This document shows positions 1-10,596 of a stretch of DNA of 64,000 nt, piece after piece (positions within the stretch are counted from its first letter, which is position 1; each line of letters starts with the position of its first letter). Below the pieces are notes generated by a model. It saw only the letters and a list, made by a program, of their open reading frames with translations. It was not told the DNA's origin and ran no database searches. The translations under genes and the position numbers were made by a program. The stretch spans positions 1-64,000 of the forward strand of contig JACCGJ010011207.1 in assembly GCA_013407085.1 (NCBI GenBank), given 5' to 3'. Source of the DNA: Atriophallophorus winterbourni. Taxonomy: Eukaryota; Platyhelminthes; Trematoda; Plagiorchiida; Microphallidae.

Positions 1-13
1 TCCTCTTGGGTTA

Positions 14-2275
14 ATGAGTCCATGGATTCTGCCCGGAAAGCATTTATTACAATGCATTTGCAGAAGAAAGTTGGGATGGGATGAAAGGATTCCTGATGAT
101 ATTGTGTTGCTATTCGATAGATGGATATCATCCTTACGCTCTGCCAAGGAGCTTCGAGTACCTCGTTGCATTGGTGGGCATAACCAGCTTGATACGCAAA
201 TATATTTACATATATTTTGCGATGCATCTGAAATTGGTCACGGAGCAGTGGCATATGGTCATACCTTTAATAAAGGATTCGTTTCACCTGCACGTCTTTT
301 ATTTTTGAAGTCAAGAGTCAATCCTTTAAAAACGGTTTCTATTCCGAGACTTGAATTACAAGCTGCTGTGCTTGCAGTACGAATATATTTGCTATTGAAA
401 CGAACGTTTGGAAATCACATCAAGGATGTAAACTTTTGGACAGACTGAATGACGGTCCTGTATTATATACGTGATGAGTCATCTCGTTTCGCAACATTTG
501 TAGCCAATAGGTTATCAATGATCCATGAACATACAATAACGACCCAATGGCGACACGTGCGAACAGAACTTAATCCGGCTGACATGACATCACGTGGCGT
601 AACGGATATGGTAAAACGAGAATTTTGGTTGAACGGTCCAGACTTTTTACACGAGGAACCGGCAAAATGGCCAGCAACCACAATGTATGATGTTCCTATG
701 GAGAACGTTGAGGTTAAACGTACGACGTGTAATTTATCAGCATCGACTTCAGAAAATAAATTACTACATATGCTGCAGAGATTCTCCAGCTGGATGAAGT
801 TAGTGCGCTCGATAGCCTGGTTGCTTCGTTTTATAGAATATATAAAAACGATGTTCGGAAATCGTGGAAATTCTTACCTTTTACTTGGGTCATTGCGCGT
901 CCGTGAGCTTCGTAATGCAGCGTCGAACATTGTAATACTAGTACAAGGGGATTGCTTCGGAATACAGAAGAATTGTGTTAATCGTAAATGTATTCCGAAA
1001 TCATTACACAAATTACGACCATTCTCGGATTGTGGTATTCTTCACGTCGGAGGAAGGCTACGGAATTCGAACCTTAGTGAAGCCGGTAAACATCCTATTA
1101 TATTGCGGAAAAGAAATCATATTACTGAATTGATTATTATTCATACGCACATTCTTGAAGGACATGCTGGTCCTATGCATACGTTGTGCATGTTGCGGGA
1201 AAGGTACTGGTTGATCGACGGATTATCCTCTGTAAAAAGTGCATTGAGCAAGTGTTTGGTATGTAAAAGACTGAACGCTACTAAACAAAACCAGTTAATG
1301 TCAGATTTACCTGCGGTTCAAGCGATTTCCGGTACGCACCCATTTGCTAACATTGGTCTCGATTACTTTGGTCCGTTCAATGTCAAACGTGGTCGATCAA
1401 TAAAAAAGCGTTATGGATGTTTATTCACGTGTTTACAATGCCGAGCAGTGCATATTGAGGTCGCACACTCCTTGACAACCGATTCATTTATAATGGCTTT
1501 GTTTCGGTTCATCGCCCGTCGCGGTGCCCCAGAGAATATATATTCTGATAACGGAAAAAATGTTGTTGGTGCTAATAAATCGATTCGTGTTTAGATAAGG
1601 AATATCAATGATTCGGTCGCCGTCAAAAACCTTTCATCTCGAGGAATACAGTGGCATTTTAACCCACCATACGCAAGTCATAGAGGGGGAGTTTGGGAGC
1701 GTCTAATTCGATCGACAAGAAGAGCGCTGGCTGGCATGTGCATTGAACAAATTCCCTCGAAAGAGACTTTGTTGACAGCATTGATTGAAGTAGAGCGCAT
1801 ATTAAATAACAGGCCTTTAGTCCCTATCTCCTCAAGTGATATTGAGGCAGTTGCTCTACGCCCAAACGACTTATTGCTACAGCACAGCAATCTCAAGGTC
1901 CCAGTGAACATTGGGTTTGCAGAAAGAATGAGAATGAACTGGAAACAGGCCTTGTATTTAACAGATGTATTTTGGAAAAGATGGAAGCGAGAATATTTAC
2001 CAATGTTACAAGAACGACAACGATGGATCAACACACGTCGCAATTTAATTCCCGGTGATGTAGTATTGGTTGTGTCTGAAGAATTGTCGAAAATGTCGTG
2101 GCTGCTTGGTATTATTGAGACAGCGGAAGTGAGTGATGATGGTTTGGTACGAACGGTCAGCATACGAACAAACGATGGCGTGATCAGGCGTGATATTCGG
2201 AAAGTATGTTTGTTAGAAGGGTCCCAAGATGAGGTGGGTGACTTGGGTAAGGATCACAACAACTATTCTTTATAA
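14..2275 (+). pseudogene. BEL/Pao pol polyprotein (RNase H-integrase), two in-frame stops
   Basis: One reading frame runs the whole length, interrupted only by TGA at 446-448 and TAG at 1592-1594. RNase H-like residues appear at about 230-600 (FCDASEIGHGA, then WTD and LNPADMTSRG). The integrase zinc-binding part with HTHILEGHAG and CLVCKR is at 1130-1270. The integrase core has GLDYFGPF, YSDNGKN and HRGGVWERLIRS, the usual D, D and E positions of a DDE integrase. The tail (1736-2275) resembles the DUF5641 region that follows integrase in Pao elements. Two stops in 754 codons and no frameshift suggest a fairly young but dead copy. Family assignment is from motif order, not a search. Confidence 0.85.
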
Positions 2276-2297
2276 GGCAAGAAGCAGCACCGGAGGA

Positions 2298-2550
2298 TGT
2301 GGTGAGTCTGCGGCTTGCAACCGCATTCTCTATAAAAAGCTACTAATATCCAATGATGGTGATGTAATGTGGCGGAAGTGACTCGCCACTAAATAAAGTC
2401 ATTTGCTGCTCTGAATTAGTTAGGGTATTCGTCGAACAATCGTTGTACAGTTGAGCCCTAGAAAGAATTTGGTCGGAGGTGTAAGGTTCAAAGTAGTTTG
2501 AAATTCTTCCTTTCCCTTCAACATTCCTTTTATTTTGAACCTAGTTACAA
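2298..2550 (+). repeat. probable 3' LTR of the BEL/Pao element
   Basis: It begins TGTGGTGAG right after a purine-rich tract (CGGAGGA), as an LTR does after its polypurine tract. A TATA-like box (TATAAAAAG) is at 2331-2339 and AATAAA at 2392-2397, the usual U3/R layout. The right end is not defined because the 5' LTR is outside the window. Confidence 0.55.
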
Positions 2551-2580
2551 AACCTAAATTTTGTGTAAAAGATTTTGCTG

Positions 2581-3189
2581 GTGGTTAATTTCGACAGTAT
2601 TTGATATAAAACTTTTCTTTTGTAATTATTTCTGTTATTGTAAATCTTTTCTGTACACGTCCTTCGGTGAAAGTTTGTTTTAATTTAGTGTTTCTGCCAT
2701 TGCGGTCATTGTTGTGAATCGGTTGCCATTTTGGGCGCTTGTTTGCTGTCTTTTGCCACCACTTTTTGGGTGTCTTGTCTTTTAATAGACATTTTTTGAA
2801 CGGCAATTTTGGTCGTCATTGACTTGTTTGCATTTTGATATAATGATTCTGGAGTTTTGATCCAGGTTGTTTGTGTACGTTCTCTATACAGTTGAATACC
2901 TAGAATATCCAATCGTGTTTTGGAATTTATCGAAATAAGAAAAGGGGGGACTTACGCGTAAACTCACGTCAAAGACAAACCCCAACTTGGATATATTCAA
3001 ATCGAAATTGGACAATTTCATGTCGACCAATCCAAACATTTAACCAATATATTTTACACCATAAAAGCCTTGAACTTTGAATACAGTTTTTCCCCTACAG
3101 ATTTTTACTTGATTCCTGAACTACTCAGTAACAAACAAATCTCGTTTTACTACCCATGTTATTCGTAATTGCCATATTATTCTATGGTT
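2581..3189. other. AT-rich sequence with no recognised gene
   Basis: I see no conserved coding signal on either strand. A purine run (AAAAGGGGGGA) at about 2940-2950 resembles a gypsy-type polypurine tract, but nothing around it supports an element. Confidence 0.5.
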
Positions 3190-4190
3190 TTTGTTGAGCT
3201 ATATGCTTTTTAGACCATTAAAATTGAATGGAACTGAAGATGCTGATATTAGTTCTGCGGAAAGTGTGTTCCACGCCTTTACTGAAGAAGTGCGTTCTGG
3301 ATTCAAGTTTGGTGTGCGGTGTACATAGCTTAAGACTGTGTACCAACAAGAGGAGAGAACCGACAGATCGTCGAATTTGAGTTAGCTCAAACACTTGAAA
3401 ACTTTAAAGGTTTCTATAAGATCGCACCTCAGCTGTCTCCTCCTAAGCAAGAATAGCCCTAATGCTAAGAGACGATTTTCATAGTCGGCCAACTCAAGGT
3501 TTGCGGAGACTATGATACCTAATTCTTTAGCAGATTTCTATCCAAAAGAACTCCGTGTGGGCTGAGGTCGTAGAGACAACCATTTTGCCTGATAGTGTAA
3601 AAAGCAAGCGAGTTTTCTCTAAGTTGAGGGGAAGGTCACACATATCCACCCATTTCGTCACAGCTTCTAGGTCTTTTATCAGATCGGATCATTCCGACCA
3701 ACCAACAATGTTTACGTCGTCAGCAAACGCATAACAAAGTGAACTCAGTTGGTTAGCTAGATCATCGATGAAAATGAGGAACAGCAACGACCACAAGACT
3801 GAGCCCTGGAGAACCCCACTTGTTATATGCGCACATGCGGAGTATGTATCATCCAACCTGACGGTAAAGGAACGGTCACTGAAGAATGCGCGAATCTAGC
3901 ATAGCGGGGCCCCTGACTAACCCTTGGTTGAAAGCTTGAGAAGTAAGAGCATGTGGTTGACTGAATCAAAAATCTTACTAAAGTGAAGATAGAAGACTTC
4001 TGCCGCTATATCATCATCTATTCTTTAGTGACCTTGTTTAGAAAGCACAAGATAGTCAGACATTTGGGAATACGTGTTGTGCGATATTCAGTAGAGAATG
4101 TTCGGTTAGGTATTCAAAGATATCGCCGCGGATCAACCCTTCCATAACCTCATGTAGTACACTACTGACATTGATGGCTCGCGCACAACG
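3190..4190 (-). pseudogene. CR1-like LINE reverse transcriptase remnant
   Basis: On the minus strand the segment 3690-3840 reads through the RT palm: a GVLQGSVLW-type block, then LLFLIFIDDL and FADDVNIVG (the F/YADD catalytic box). Upstream (3900-4020) the AFDSVNH-type block is recognisable. Frames change often, so it is an old, dead copy. Confidence 0.7.
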
Positions 4191-4259
4191 AGCCAAAATA
4201 TACGTTTAGAAACATGAATAATATTTTACTCAGCCATTTAATCAGCACCGTCCGACAAA

Positions 4260-4770
4260 CACCGCTGACACCCCTCAATCTCCTTTGCAATGGTCAGTGT
4301 CGCTAGCCTCCTCAGTGTCGAAGAAATAAGAAGAGAGATCCAATTACTAGAGCGACACAAGACGCCAGTCCAGGACGATCCCACCCGGCCTTTTTCAAGG
4401 AAAAAGGTGAGACAGTCGTAGCAGAATTGCGCGAGCTGTTCTCAAAGGTTTGAGTGGACGAGAAGTTACCTGCCTCCTGGGGTGAATCGCACATAATACC
4501 AGTCCATAAGAAAGGAGTACGGAACGAATGTAGCAACTACCGCGGAATTCCGCTTATTCAGTTGGTAGCTAAGATATTGGTCACCAGCCTCCTTCGCGAG
4601 CTTACGAAGATTCGAGAGGGCACGTATCGCGAAGAGCAAGCTGGCTTCGACCAGGGCGCGGGTGTGTCGACCAGATCTTCGTTCTGCGTCAGTTGCTGGT
4701 ACACCGTCACCTGTATCAGCGACCCACCAGTGTAATGTTTATGGATATTAGATTGGCCTTTGACTTGGTT
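4260..4770 (+). pseudogene. RTE-like LINE reverse transcriptase, N-terminal part
   Basis: The plus strand reads PASWGESHIIPVHKKG, NECSNYRGI and REEQAGFDQG, the first conserved RT blocks of RTE-type non-LTR elements, then FCVSC and WILDWPLTW in shifted frames. The same element resumes at about 5390, so a ~600 bp insertion splits it. Confidence 0.7.
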
Positions 4771-4789
4771 TAAAAGATTTTTATTATTG

Positions 4790-5340
4790 AGTAAATACGA
4801 TGCAAAACTCCTATCTGTGAATTTTTATAAAATAGAAGTACGTTGTTTAATTGTTTTTGCGTAGTCGGACTACAGTGAAACATTCTAGGAAGATGTCATA
4901 TGTTGAAAAGATACATTTTTTAAAATCGTTTAAATGATAATTAACTGCAACATTGAAAATGATAACATTTTTGGAACGAGCTTCTCTTTGATATATTTCC
5001 GTGCTAATGATTTCTATAAATTTATTGGCTTGAATCAATATATCTTTGTCAATACTTATATCAGAGTTCATGAGTGATAAAAGAGGTTTTAAAGAATTAT
5101 AGGTGGAATTGCACAATATTACTTCATTTATATGTTCTGACACCTCTGATTCAAATCGTTCTAATTTATTCCGAATAACTGAAGTGTAAGTGTCTGATCT
5201 AACAGTGCAATTACTAGGCTTAGCTAATTTACGTAGCTCAATACGAAATGATAATAAAGTTTTCAAGTGCATTTTTTCACCGGAAATATTTAATGGATTC
5301 AACAGATATTATTTTGATGAAATTGAGATAATATATATAA
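4790..5340 (-). mobile_element. inserted LINE ORF1-like fragment, inverted
   Basis: A 151-codon open frame (5302 to 4847) contains RSKNVIIFNVAVNYHLNDF, resembling the nucleic-acid-binding ORF1 of CR1-like LINEs. The segment interrupts the RTE-like RT. A homologous copy in the opposite direction starts near 6600. The exact insertion ends are not visible. Confidence 0.5.
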
Positions 5341-5389
5341 AGAGAATAAGTTGAATATAGGCAGCGTAAATGTAATCAGTGAATTGGGA

Positions 5390-6194
5390 TCACGTACCGA
5401 ATTCGAACAGCCCGCGACCTTGAGATACCCGTTCTATGGAAGTGTGCACTTCGCAATGGAATCCCATCAAAGTACGTCGCTATCCTGAAGGACTCAAACG
5501 ATCACTCAATAGGGAGGGTAAGGTCGTAAGATAGCATCTCAATGCCATTTAACAAAACTTCTAGTGTTAGACAAGGCTGCCAATCTCTCCGTTCTTGTTC
5601 AACTTTACCGTTGAGGACGTCCTCCGGAGTGATCTTAGTAGTGTATCCACGGGTGGCGTTGAGCTCCTTTCAGGTGGATGTGTTATGGACCTGGATTATG
5701 CTGATGATATTGCCTTACTAAGCGTAGAACCTACATTTATTCAACAAGCCTTGGATGTGATGGCAATGGAGGCAGCTATTCTTTTAACCAACAAGTGTTA
5801 AGTGTTCCTTCTGGACTGGTCAGGTGAACTGCCCAATTTTGCTACAAATTATCTGGTTCTCGATCATGTTGAACAGTTCAACTACCTAGGAAGTCTGTTG
5901 GTTACTGGGGGTCGGATAGAGAATGAAATCACGTCCAGAATAGGTAAATCCGGACATGCATTCACTTAACTCAAGTACCTCTGGAAGAGACGTGATTTGA
6001 GCCTAAGTTTGAAGGGAGGGATATATTCCACCTCGGTAAAATCAGTATTGCTTTACGGAAGTGAATGTTGGACAGTTCGAACAGAAAATGTTGAGAGGCT
6101 TGAGGTCTTTGACCAACGTTTTCTGCGAAGGATTGCTCATGTTCGATGGCAACACCACGTTTGCAACTCTGAGGTCAGGCGCAGCATCTTATGA
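5390..6194 (+). pseudogene. RTE-like LINE reverse transcriptase, C-terminal part
   Basis: Conserved RT blocks continue from the 4260-4770 segment: SVRQGCQ, LDYADDIALLS (the YADD box, about 5690-5725), an FNYLGSLLV block, then RRDLSLSLKGGIYSTSVKS and LLYGSECWTVR, the thumb and C-terminal blocks typical of RTE elements. Stops and frameshifts are present. Confidence 0.75.
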
Positions 6195-6329
6195 AATAAC
6201 GGCACTAGCTTTCAGACAGCTATTAACCGACGTCTTCTCCGCTAATTACATTTATATTCAACGTGTTCTCTATGCATATTTCATCTAAATTTTATTAAAA
6301 TAATATCTATTGAATCTATAAAATAAATC

Positions 6330-8215
6330 TGGTGAATAATGCATTCTAAAAACTTACATTCCCGAATTAAATTACGTAAAACATCTACGTCATGTAATTG
6401 TACTGTCAGATTTGACGGTGTCACTTAATTTATCGTGAATAAATTTGAAAATATTATAATCGGAATTGTCAGAACTCAGAATCAAACTATCAATATGCAA
6501 TTTCAATTGCTGTTCTCTAAAACCTCTGTGTCACTCATGAACCCTGATATATGTATTGACTAAGATATTTCGATCCAAGATAATTAATTTATAGAAACCA
6601 TATGTACGGAAATACGTCGAAGGGAATCTCGTTCGAAGAATGTTATCGTCTTCAACGTTGCAGATAATTACCCTTTAAACGATTTTAAAAAAGTATCTTT
6701 TCAACATATCGCATTCCAATGGAATGTTTCATCTTAGTCCGACAACGTAAACTACGTATTAAACAGCGGACTCCATTTTAAATAAAATTCTCAGATAAGA
6801 GTCTTGCATCCTATTTACTTGATAATAATCACCTTTTGAAAATTATTTTAAGGTTCTCGAAATTTTGTATGGGACCCAATTTGATGCCCTGCAATAAAAA
6901 TTCAACTATGAAAACGCAAATTTAATAGTTCCAGTTTAAATAACATTACCTCAGATAAGAAGGAAGAAGTGGAATGTGAATGTTTGATCGAAACTAACTA
7001 TACTAATTCCCAAAGTTTAAAAACTACATTTGATAAACATGTGTGCAAAACAGCATTTGCCTCTACGCTGGCCTTATTTAACTAAATTATTACAAACACG
7101 ACCCCCCATCCAAATCCTCCCACATTCAAAGAGGCAGTAACCTATAATCATATTGAAATTTCATCTCGTTCTTTTAACGATTAACCACCTAGACATAACA
7201 AAAGTCTTTCGTTGTGTTCCGCATAAGTTATTATTATCGAAACTTCAATCATATAGCATTGGTGGTGATCGTTTTTCGACTAACTTCAGTTCTTACTGAT
7301 TGCACTTACTCTGTTGAAGTCAATAGCCACAGACCTCGCAGCTTATTGTTGTAATTTAATTTAGGGTATTAGGCCTCCTACTGTTTTCTATATTTGAACA
7401 ATGATTTAGCTTTTCTATCAGATTGGGCGACAAATAACGGTTGTACGTTCTCAACATCAAAATCTAATTTTATGCCTATTAGTTGCACGATACAAAATAA
7501 TTCAATTCTTCTTACAATAACGCTCTTCAAATGAAAGACAGCACGCGTGATTTAGGATTTCGATATCGTGCATCATTCACTTTTAAGGAACATCCTATTA
7601 CTAGAGCCAAGCAAAGGATTAACATTATACACAGATCCATAATTCAACCTCATTGTAAAATAGAAATCTGTAAATTATTTACCATTCCTTTCCTAGACTA
7701 TTGTAACATAATATATACCAATATAAATGAATCCGATGGCATAGTTTTAGAAAAGATACAACGTACTTTCTCAAAATCCATCGTCGGTTATAACACCATA
7801 GCAACTTATAGAGAAATATGTACACATCTGTACCTTGTTCCGTTATAGTTTCACTGACTCAAGCATGTTCTCATCCTATTCATAAAAATACTGCCATCGG
7901 ATAATCTAGAAATAAGATCAAATCATCATATACAGTATGATTTTAAGTATAGATTGAGAAACAGCGATGAAGCTTATAAATTACCAACGGTTAGTATTAA
8001 AGTAAGGAGAAATTTCGAATTGACTAAATATGCTAAACCGTGGAATCTTCATCCAAAATATATAAGACTCTGCTCCTCATTACACGAATTCAAATCACAT
8101 CCGGCTTCATCCCTAAGATAGATAAAATAGGCGATCTTCTCAGTCTTGTTATGCTATTTGATGATCTAAATAAAATTGGCATACCTGTGTATTGATATTA
8201 AACTAATTTTCATAA
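6330..8215 (+). pseudogene. degraded CR1-like LINE (ORF1 and RT pieces)
   Basis: The ORF1-like block RSKNVIVFNVADNYPLNDF at about 6610-6690 matches the inverted copy at 4847-5302. RT pieces follow: HLDITKVFRCVPHKLLLS (7190-7245), then a long C-terminal frame (7531-7848) with FTFKEHPITRAKQRINII and the block around FLDYCNIIYTNINESDG. The stretch 6760-7180 has no readable domain, so internal sequence is lost or scrambled. Confidence 0.6.
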
Positions 8216-9159
8216 CATTTGAAAGGACACTCTCTCGCTTTCGTGTATTAACATCGCAGCATAACTTCTCAGCACGCACCAGATAAAACTGGCCCACATG
8301 AGACCTCAATCTAGTGGAATCAATTTCCTTCGGCTAACGGACAAGTAAGTCGTTCTTATTCAGGATGTACTAATCTATTTCGGATAATCAAAACGAAAAT
8401 TATTGCAAAATCACGAATACAGAACATCATGCATCCTCAATAAACATTATCCGTTAAACTTCAGTGCTTTCTTGAACATTCATAGATTTTTCTTCCTCGT
8501 GATGCCAGCATATTTGCATCATATCAAATCATTTACTCATTATCTGGAAGTAATTTGTAAACACTATTTACATCTAATTTGTTGCTCACATCCCAATCTC
8601 TTACAACACATTACTTTGGTCATCCATAAGCGCTTTGAGTGCTTGACCAAAAATCACTTTTTGATTCTGTGTCTGAACATCGTGGTTCGTTGTAAGAACC
8701 CTATGTAACAGTGTGATACAAGTATAACTTTGTTAACTGTTTACATTTATTTGTATTGAACGTAAAATTCCGCTCCAGAAGTCACCTTGAAAATGTATTC
8801 GCAATTGTACATACCGCAATTTGATTGTACAAATATTTTGGCAATCATTGATCACGATTAGCATGCCTTGGATTTTCAAGAACGAATTTATTTATTTAGA
8901 GTTTATTCTAACCTTTGTACGGGATCGTGGTTGTTCAAATATGTTATGTTGATTTCTTAAATCATACTTAGTATGTTGTCGGAATTAAAGAGCATAATTA
9001 GTTTTTGTCTAATCCAACGAAACCATAATGGTTCTAACATAATATGAATATATCTTTTAATTTGAGTGAGATTGGAGCTATTTCCAATAAGTACGTTGCA
9101 TTTTTCTAATATCTTGCTATCAGTATTGTTTAGACTAGTATATATTCAAGTTCAAGTCC
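8216..9159. other. repeat-derived sequence, no gene
   Basis: The only recognisable piece is at about 8580-8715, which shares the GCTCACATCCC and GCTTGACCAA segments of repeat family R3 (see 28380-28720). The remainder is AT-rich with no conserved frame. Confidence 0.4.
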
Positions 9160-9740
9160 AAGTAAACAAAATAGGTAATGCGAAAAGTTTATATAATTTA
9201 ACCTTGCACTGGAGTTGAGTAAAGAAATTATGATTCATATTTAGATTCTGCAATCCTTTTAGAATTATTTGGTGTATATGTTCGTTTAAGGTGTGCGGTC
9301 AGTCATGTTATTCTGTTTACCATCAGGATTGATCGACGCGATTGGTATAATACCTTTTAAAGGCGTGAATTTTGATTTGCCAATGGAGAATGAGAGGCCA
9401 TTTCTATCGCTCCATTCGAATAGTGAAGCTAAATATATGTTCAATCTGGCTATATGAGTGTTTTTTCTATGGATGGAGAATACTCAACTGCTTTTATGTC
9501 GTCATCAAACAAGAATAATTTACAATTTGAAACGAAATTATTTATATCATTTGTTTATACGAGAAAAATTATTGGTCCTAAAGCAATGCCTTGTATTACA
9601 CCACTTAGAATCGGCCCGGTACGCGGGATGAGACTATTGACCTCTACAAATTAAGTGATGTCCGTAAGGAAGGCAGTGAGCCAAGAGAGAAGATTTCCTC
9701 TATACCAAATGTCATTGGTTTTGGTAATAATATTGTGTGT
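9160..9740 (-). pseudogene. CR1-like LINE RT palm fragment
   Basis: Minus-strand reading of 9480-9610 gives SGVIQGIALGPIIFLV, then INNFVSNCKLFLFDDD and IKAVEYSPS: the GxPQGS-type block followed by a degenerate ADD box. In-frame stops are present. Confidence 0.6.
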
Positions 9741-10190
9741 GGTAATGTTATGGTGTTTTCATCATTGTATATTTTATTACAATAACCCTGCATATTTCAT
9801 TATTGTTTTGTTTTAATGATACATGTAAATTAGTACACAATTTTGATTATACTATTCACGCCGCGCTCGTGTTCTGCTTTGGGACAAGTAAATGGCGTGT
9901 GAATGCCTGGGATTTGTATGCTGTTATTCGTTGCGAACTGTGTTCCGGTGTATTGCGTTCAATAATCAGAGACGTACTTTGTTAGTGGTGAAATCTCAGT
10001 TGGATCAACCGCTACAGTGTGTCAGAAGCTTTAATTATATCAAAAAACAACTATTACTGTTACACGATTTTCAATGTAGTTGGTCATATTGTCTAAGTAT
10101 TCTAACTGGCAAGTTATGCAGAATCTTTTATCAAGAAACGCTGCTGTACCTTAAAAATTATTTGAGGTAAGGTTAACGGTTAAAGGTTTA
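9741..10190. other. no recognised feature
   Basis: Two overlapping plus-strand frames of 60 and 92 codons are open, but neither shows a known motif or a conserved splice context. Left unassigned. Confidence 0.4.
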
Positions 10191-10199
10191 AGGTATGCT

Positions 10200-10596
10200 A
10201 GTATAGCTCTCTTTACGATTTTATCAAGTAATCTCGACAAGCAAGCAGGGCTAAAGTTCTATGTGTTTTTTATTTTTTTATTATACACGATGCTACTTCA
10301 GCTGAACTCTCACCGTGCTATTGAAGAGAACCTGCTTTTTTCTTTTTCCAGCATCAGCTATAACGCGGTGCTTCCTAAATACAACCCGGATAATCTCTTG
10401 GCGTGCGATTGTCGAACATTTCAAATAGATAAAAAAATAAACATTTTGGCAGTGGTGGATGCTTCTCTGCAGCTGTCTACTGAAAGAAATTCTGGACGCA
10501 CGATTGGCTCGTTAGCCACATACTGTCCTGTGCAAACTGAACTAAACTGAACTAAATTATTGAAGTTGAATCGACAGAGAAAGGTCTCTCTCGGGC
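10200..10596 (-). repeat. terminal-repeat segment of the gypsy-type element, left of the CR1 insertion
   Basis: Homologous to about 61010-61555 in the second copy: shared blocks include CTTCCTAAATACAACCCGG, GATTGGCTCGTTAGCCACAT and a GAACTGAACTAAA tandem (10537-10557). The match breaks off at a CR1 3' end and resumes at 15276. Confidence 0.6.

Larger units (their letters stand above)
1..2580 (+). mobile_element. BEL/Pao LTR retrotransposon, 3' half
   Basis: The left window edge cuts this element, so gag, protease and most of reverse transcriptase are missing. What remains runs in the order expected for BEL/Pao: RNase H, zinc-binding integrase N-terminus, integrase core, C-terminal integrase-associated domain, a purine-rich stretch at 2291-2297 and an LTR-like tail beginning TGTGG. 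No second LTR is in the window, so the end near 2550-2580 is approximate. Confidence 0.85.
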
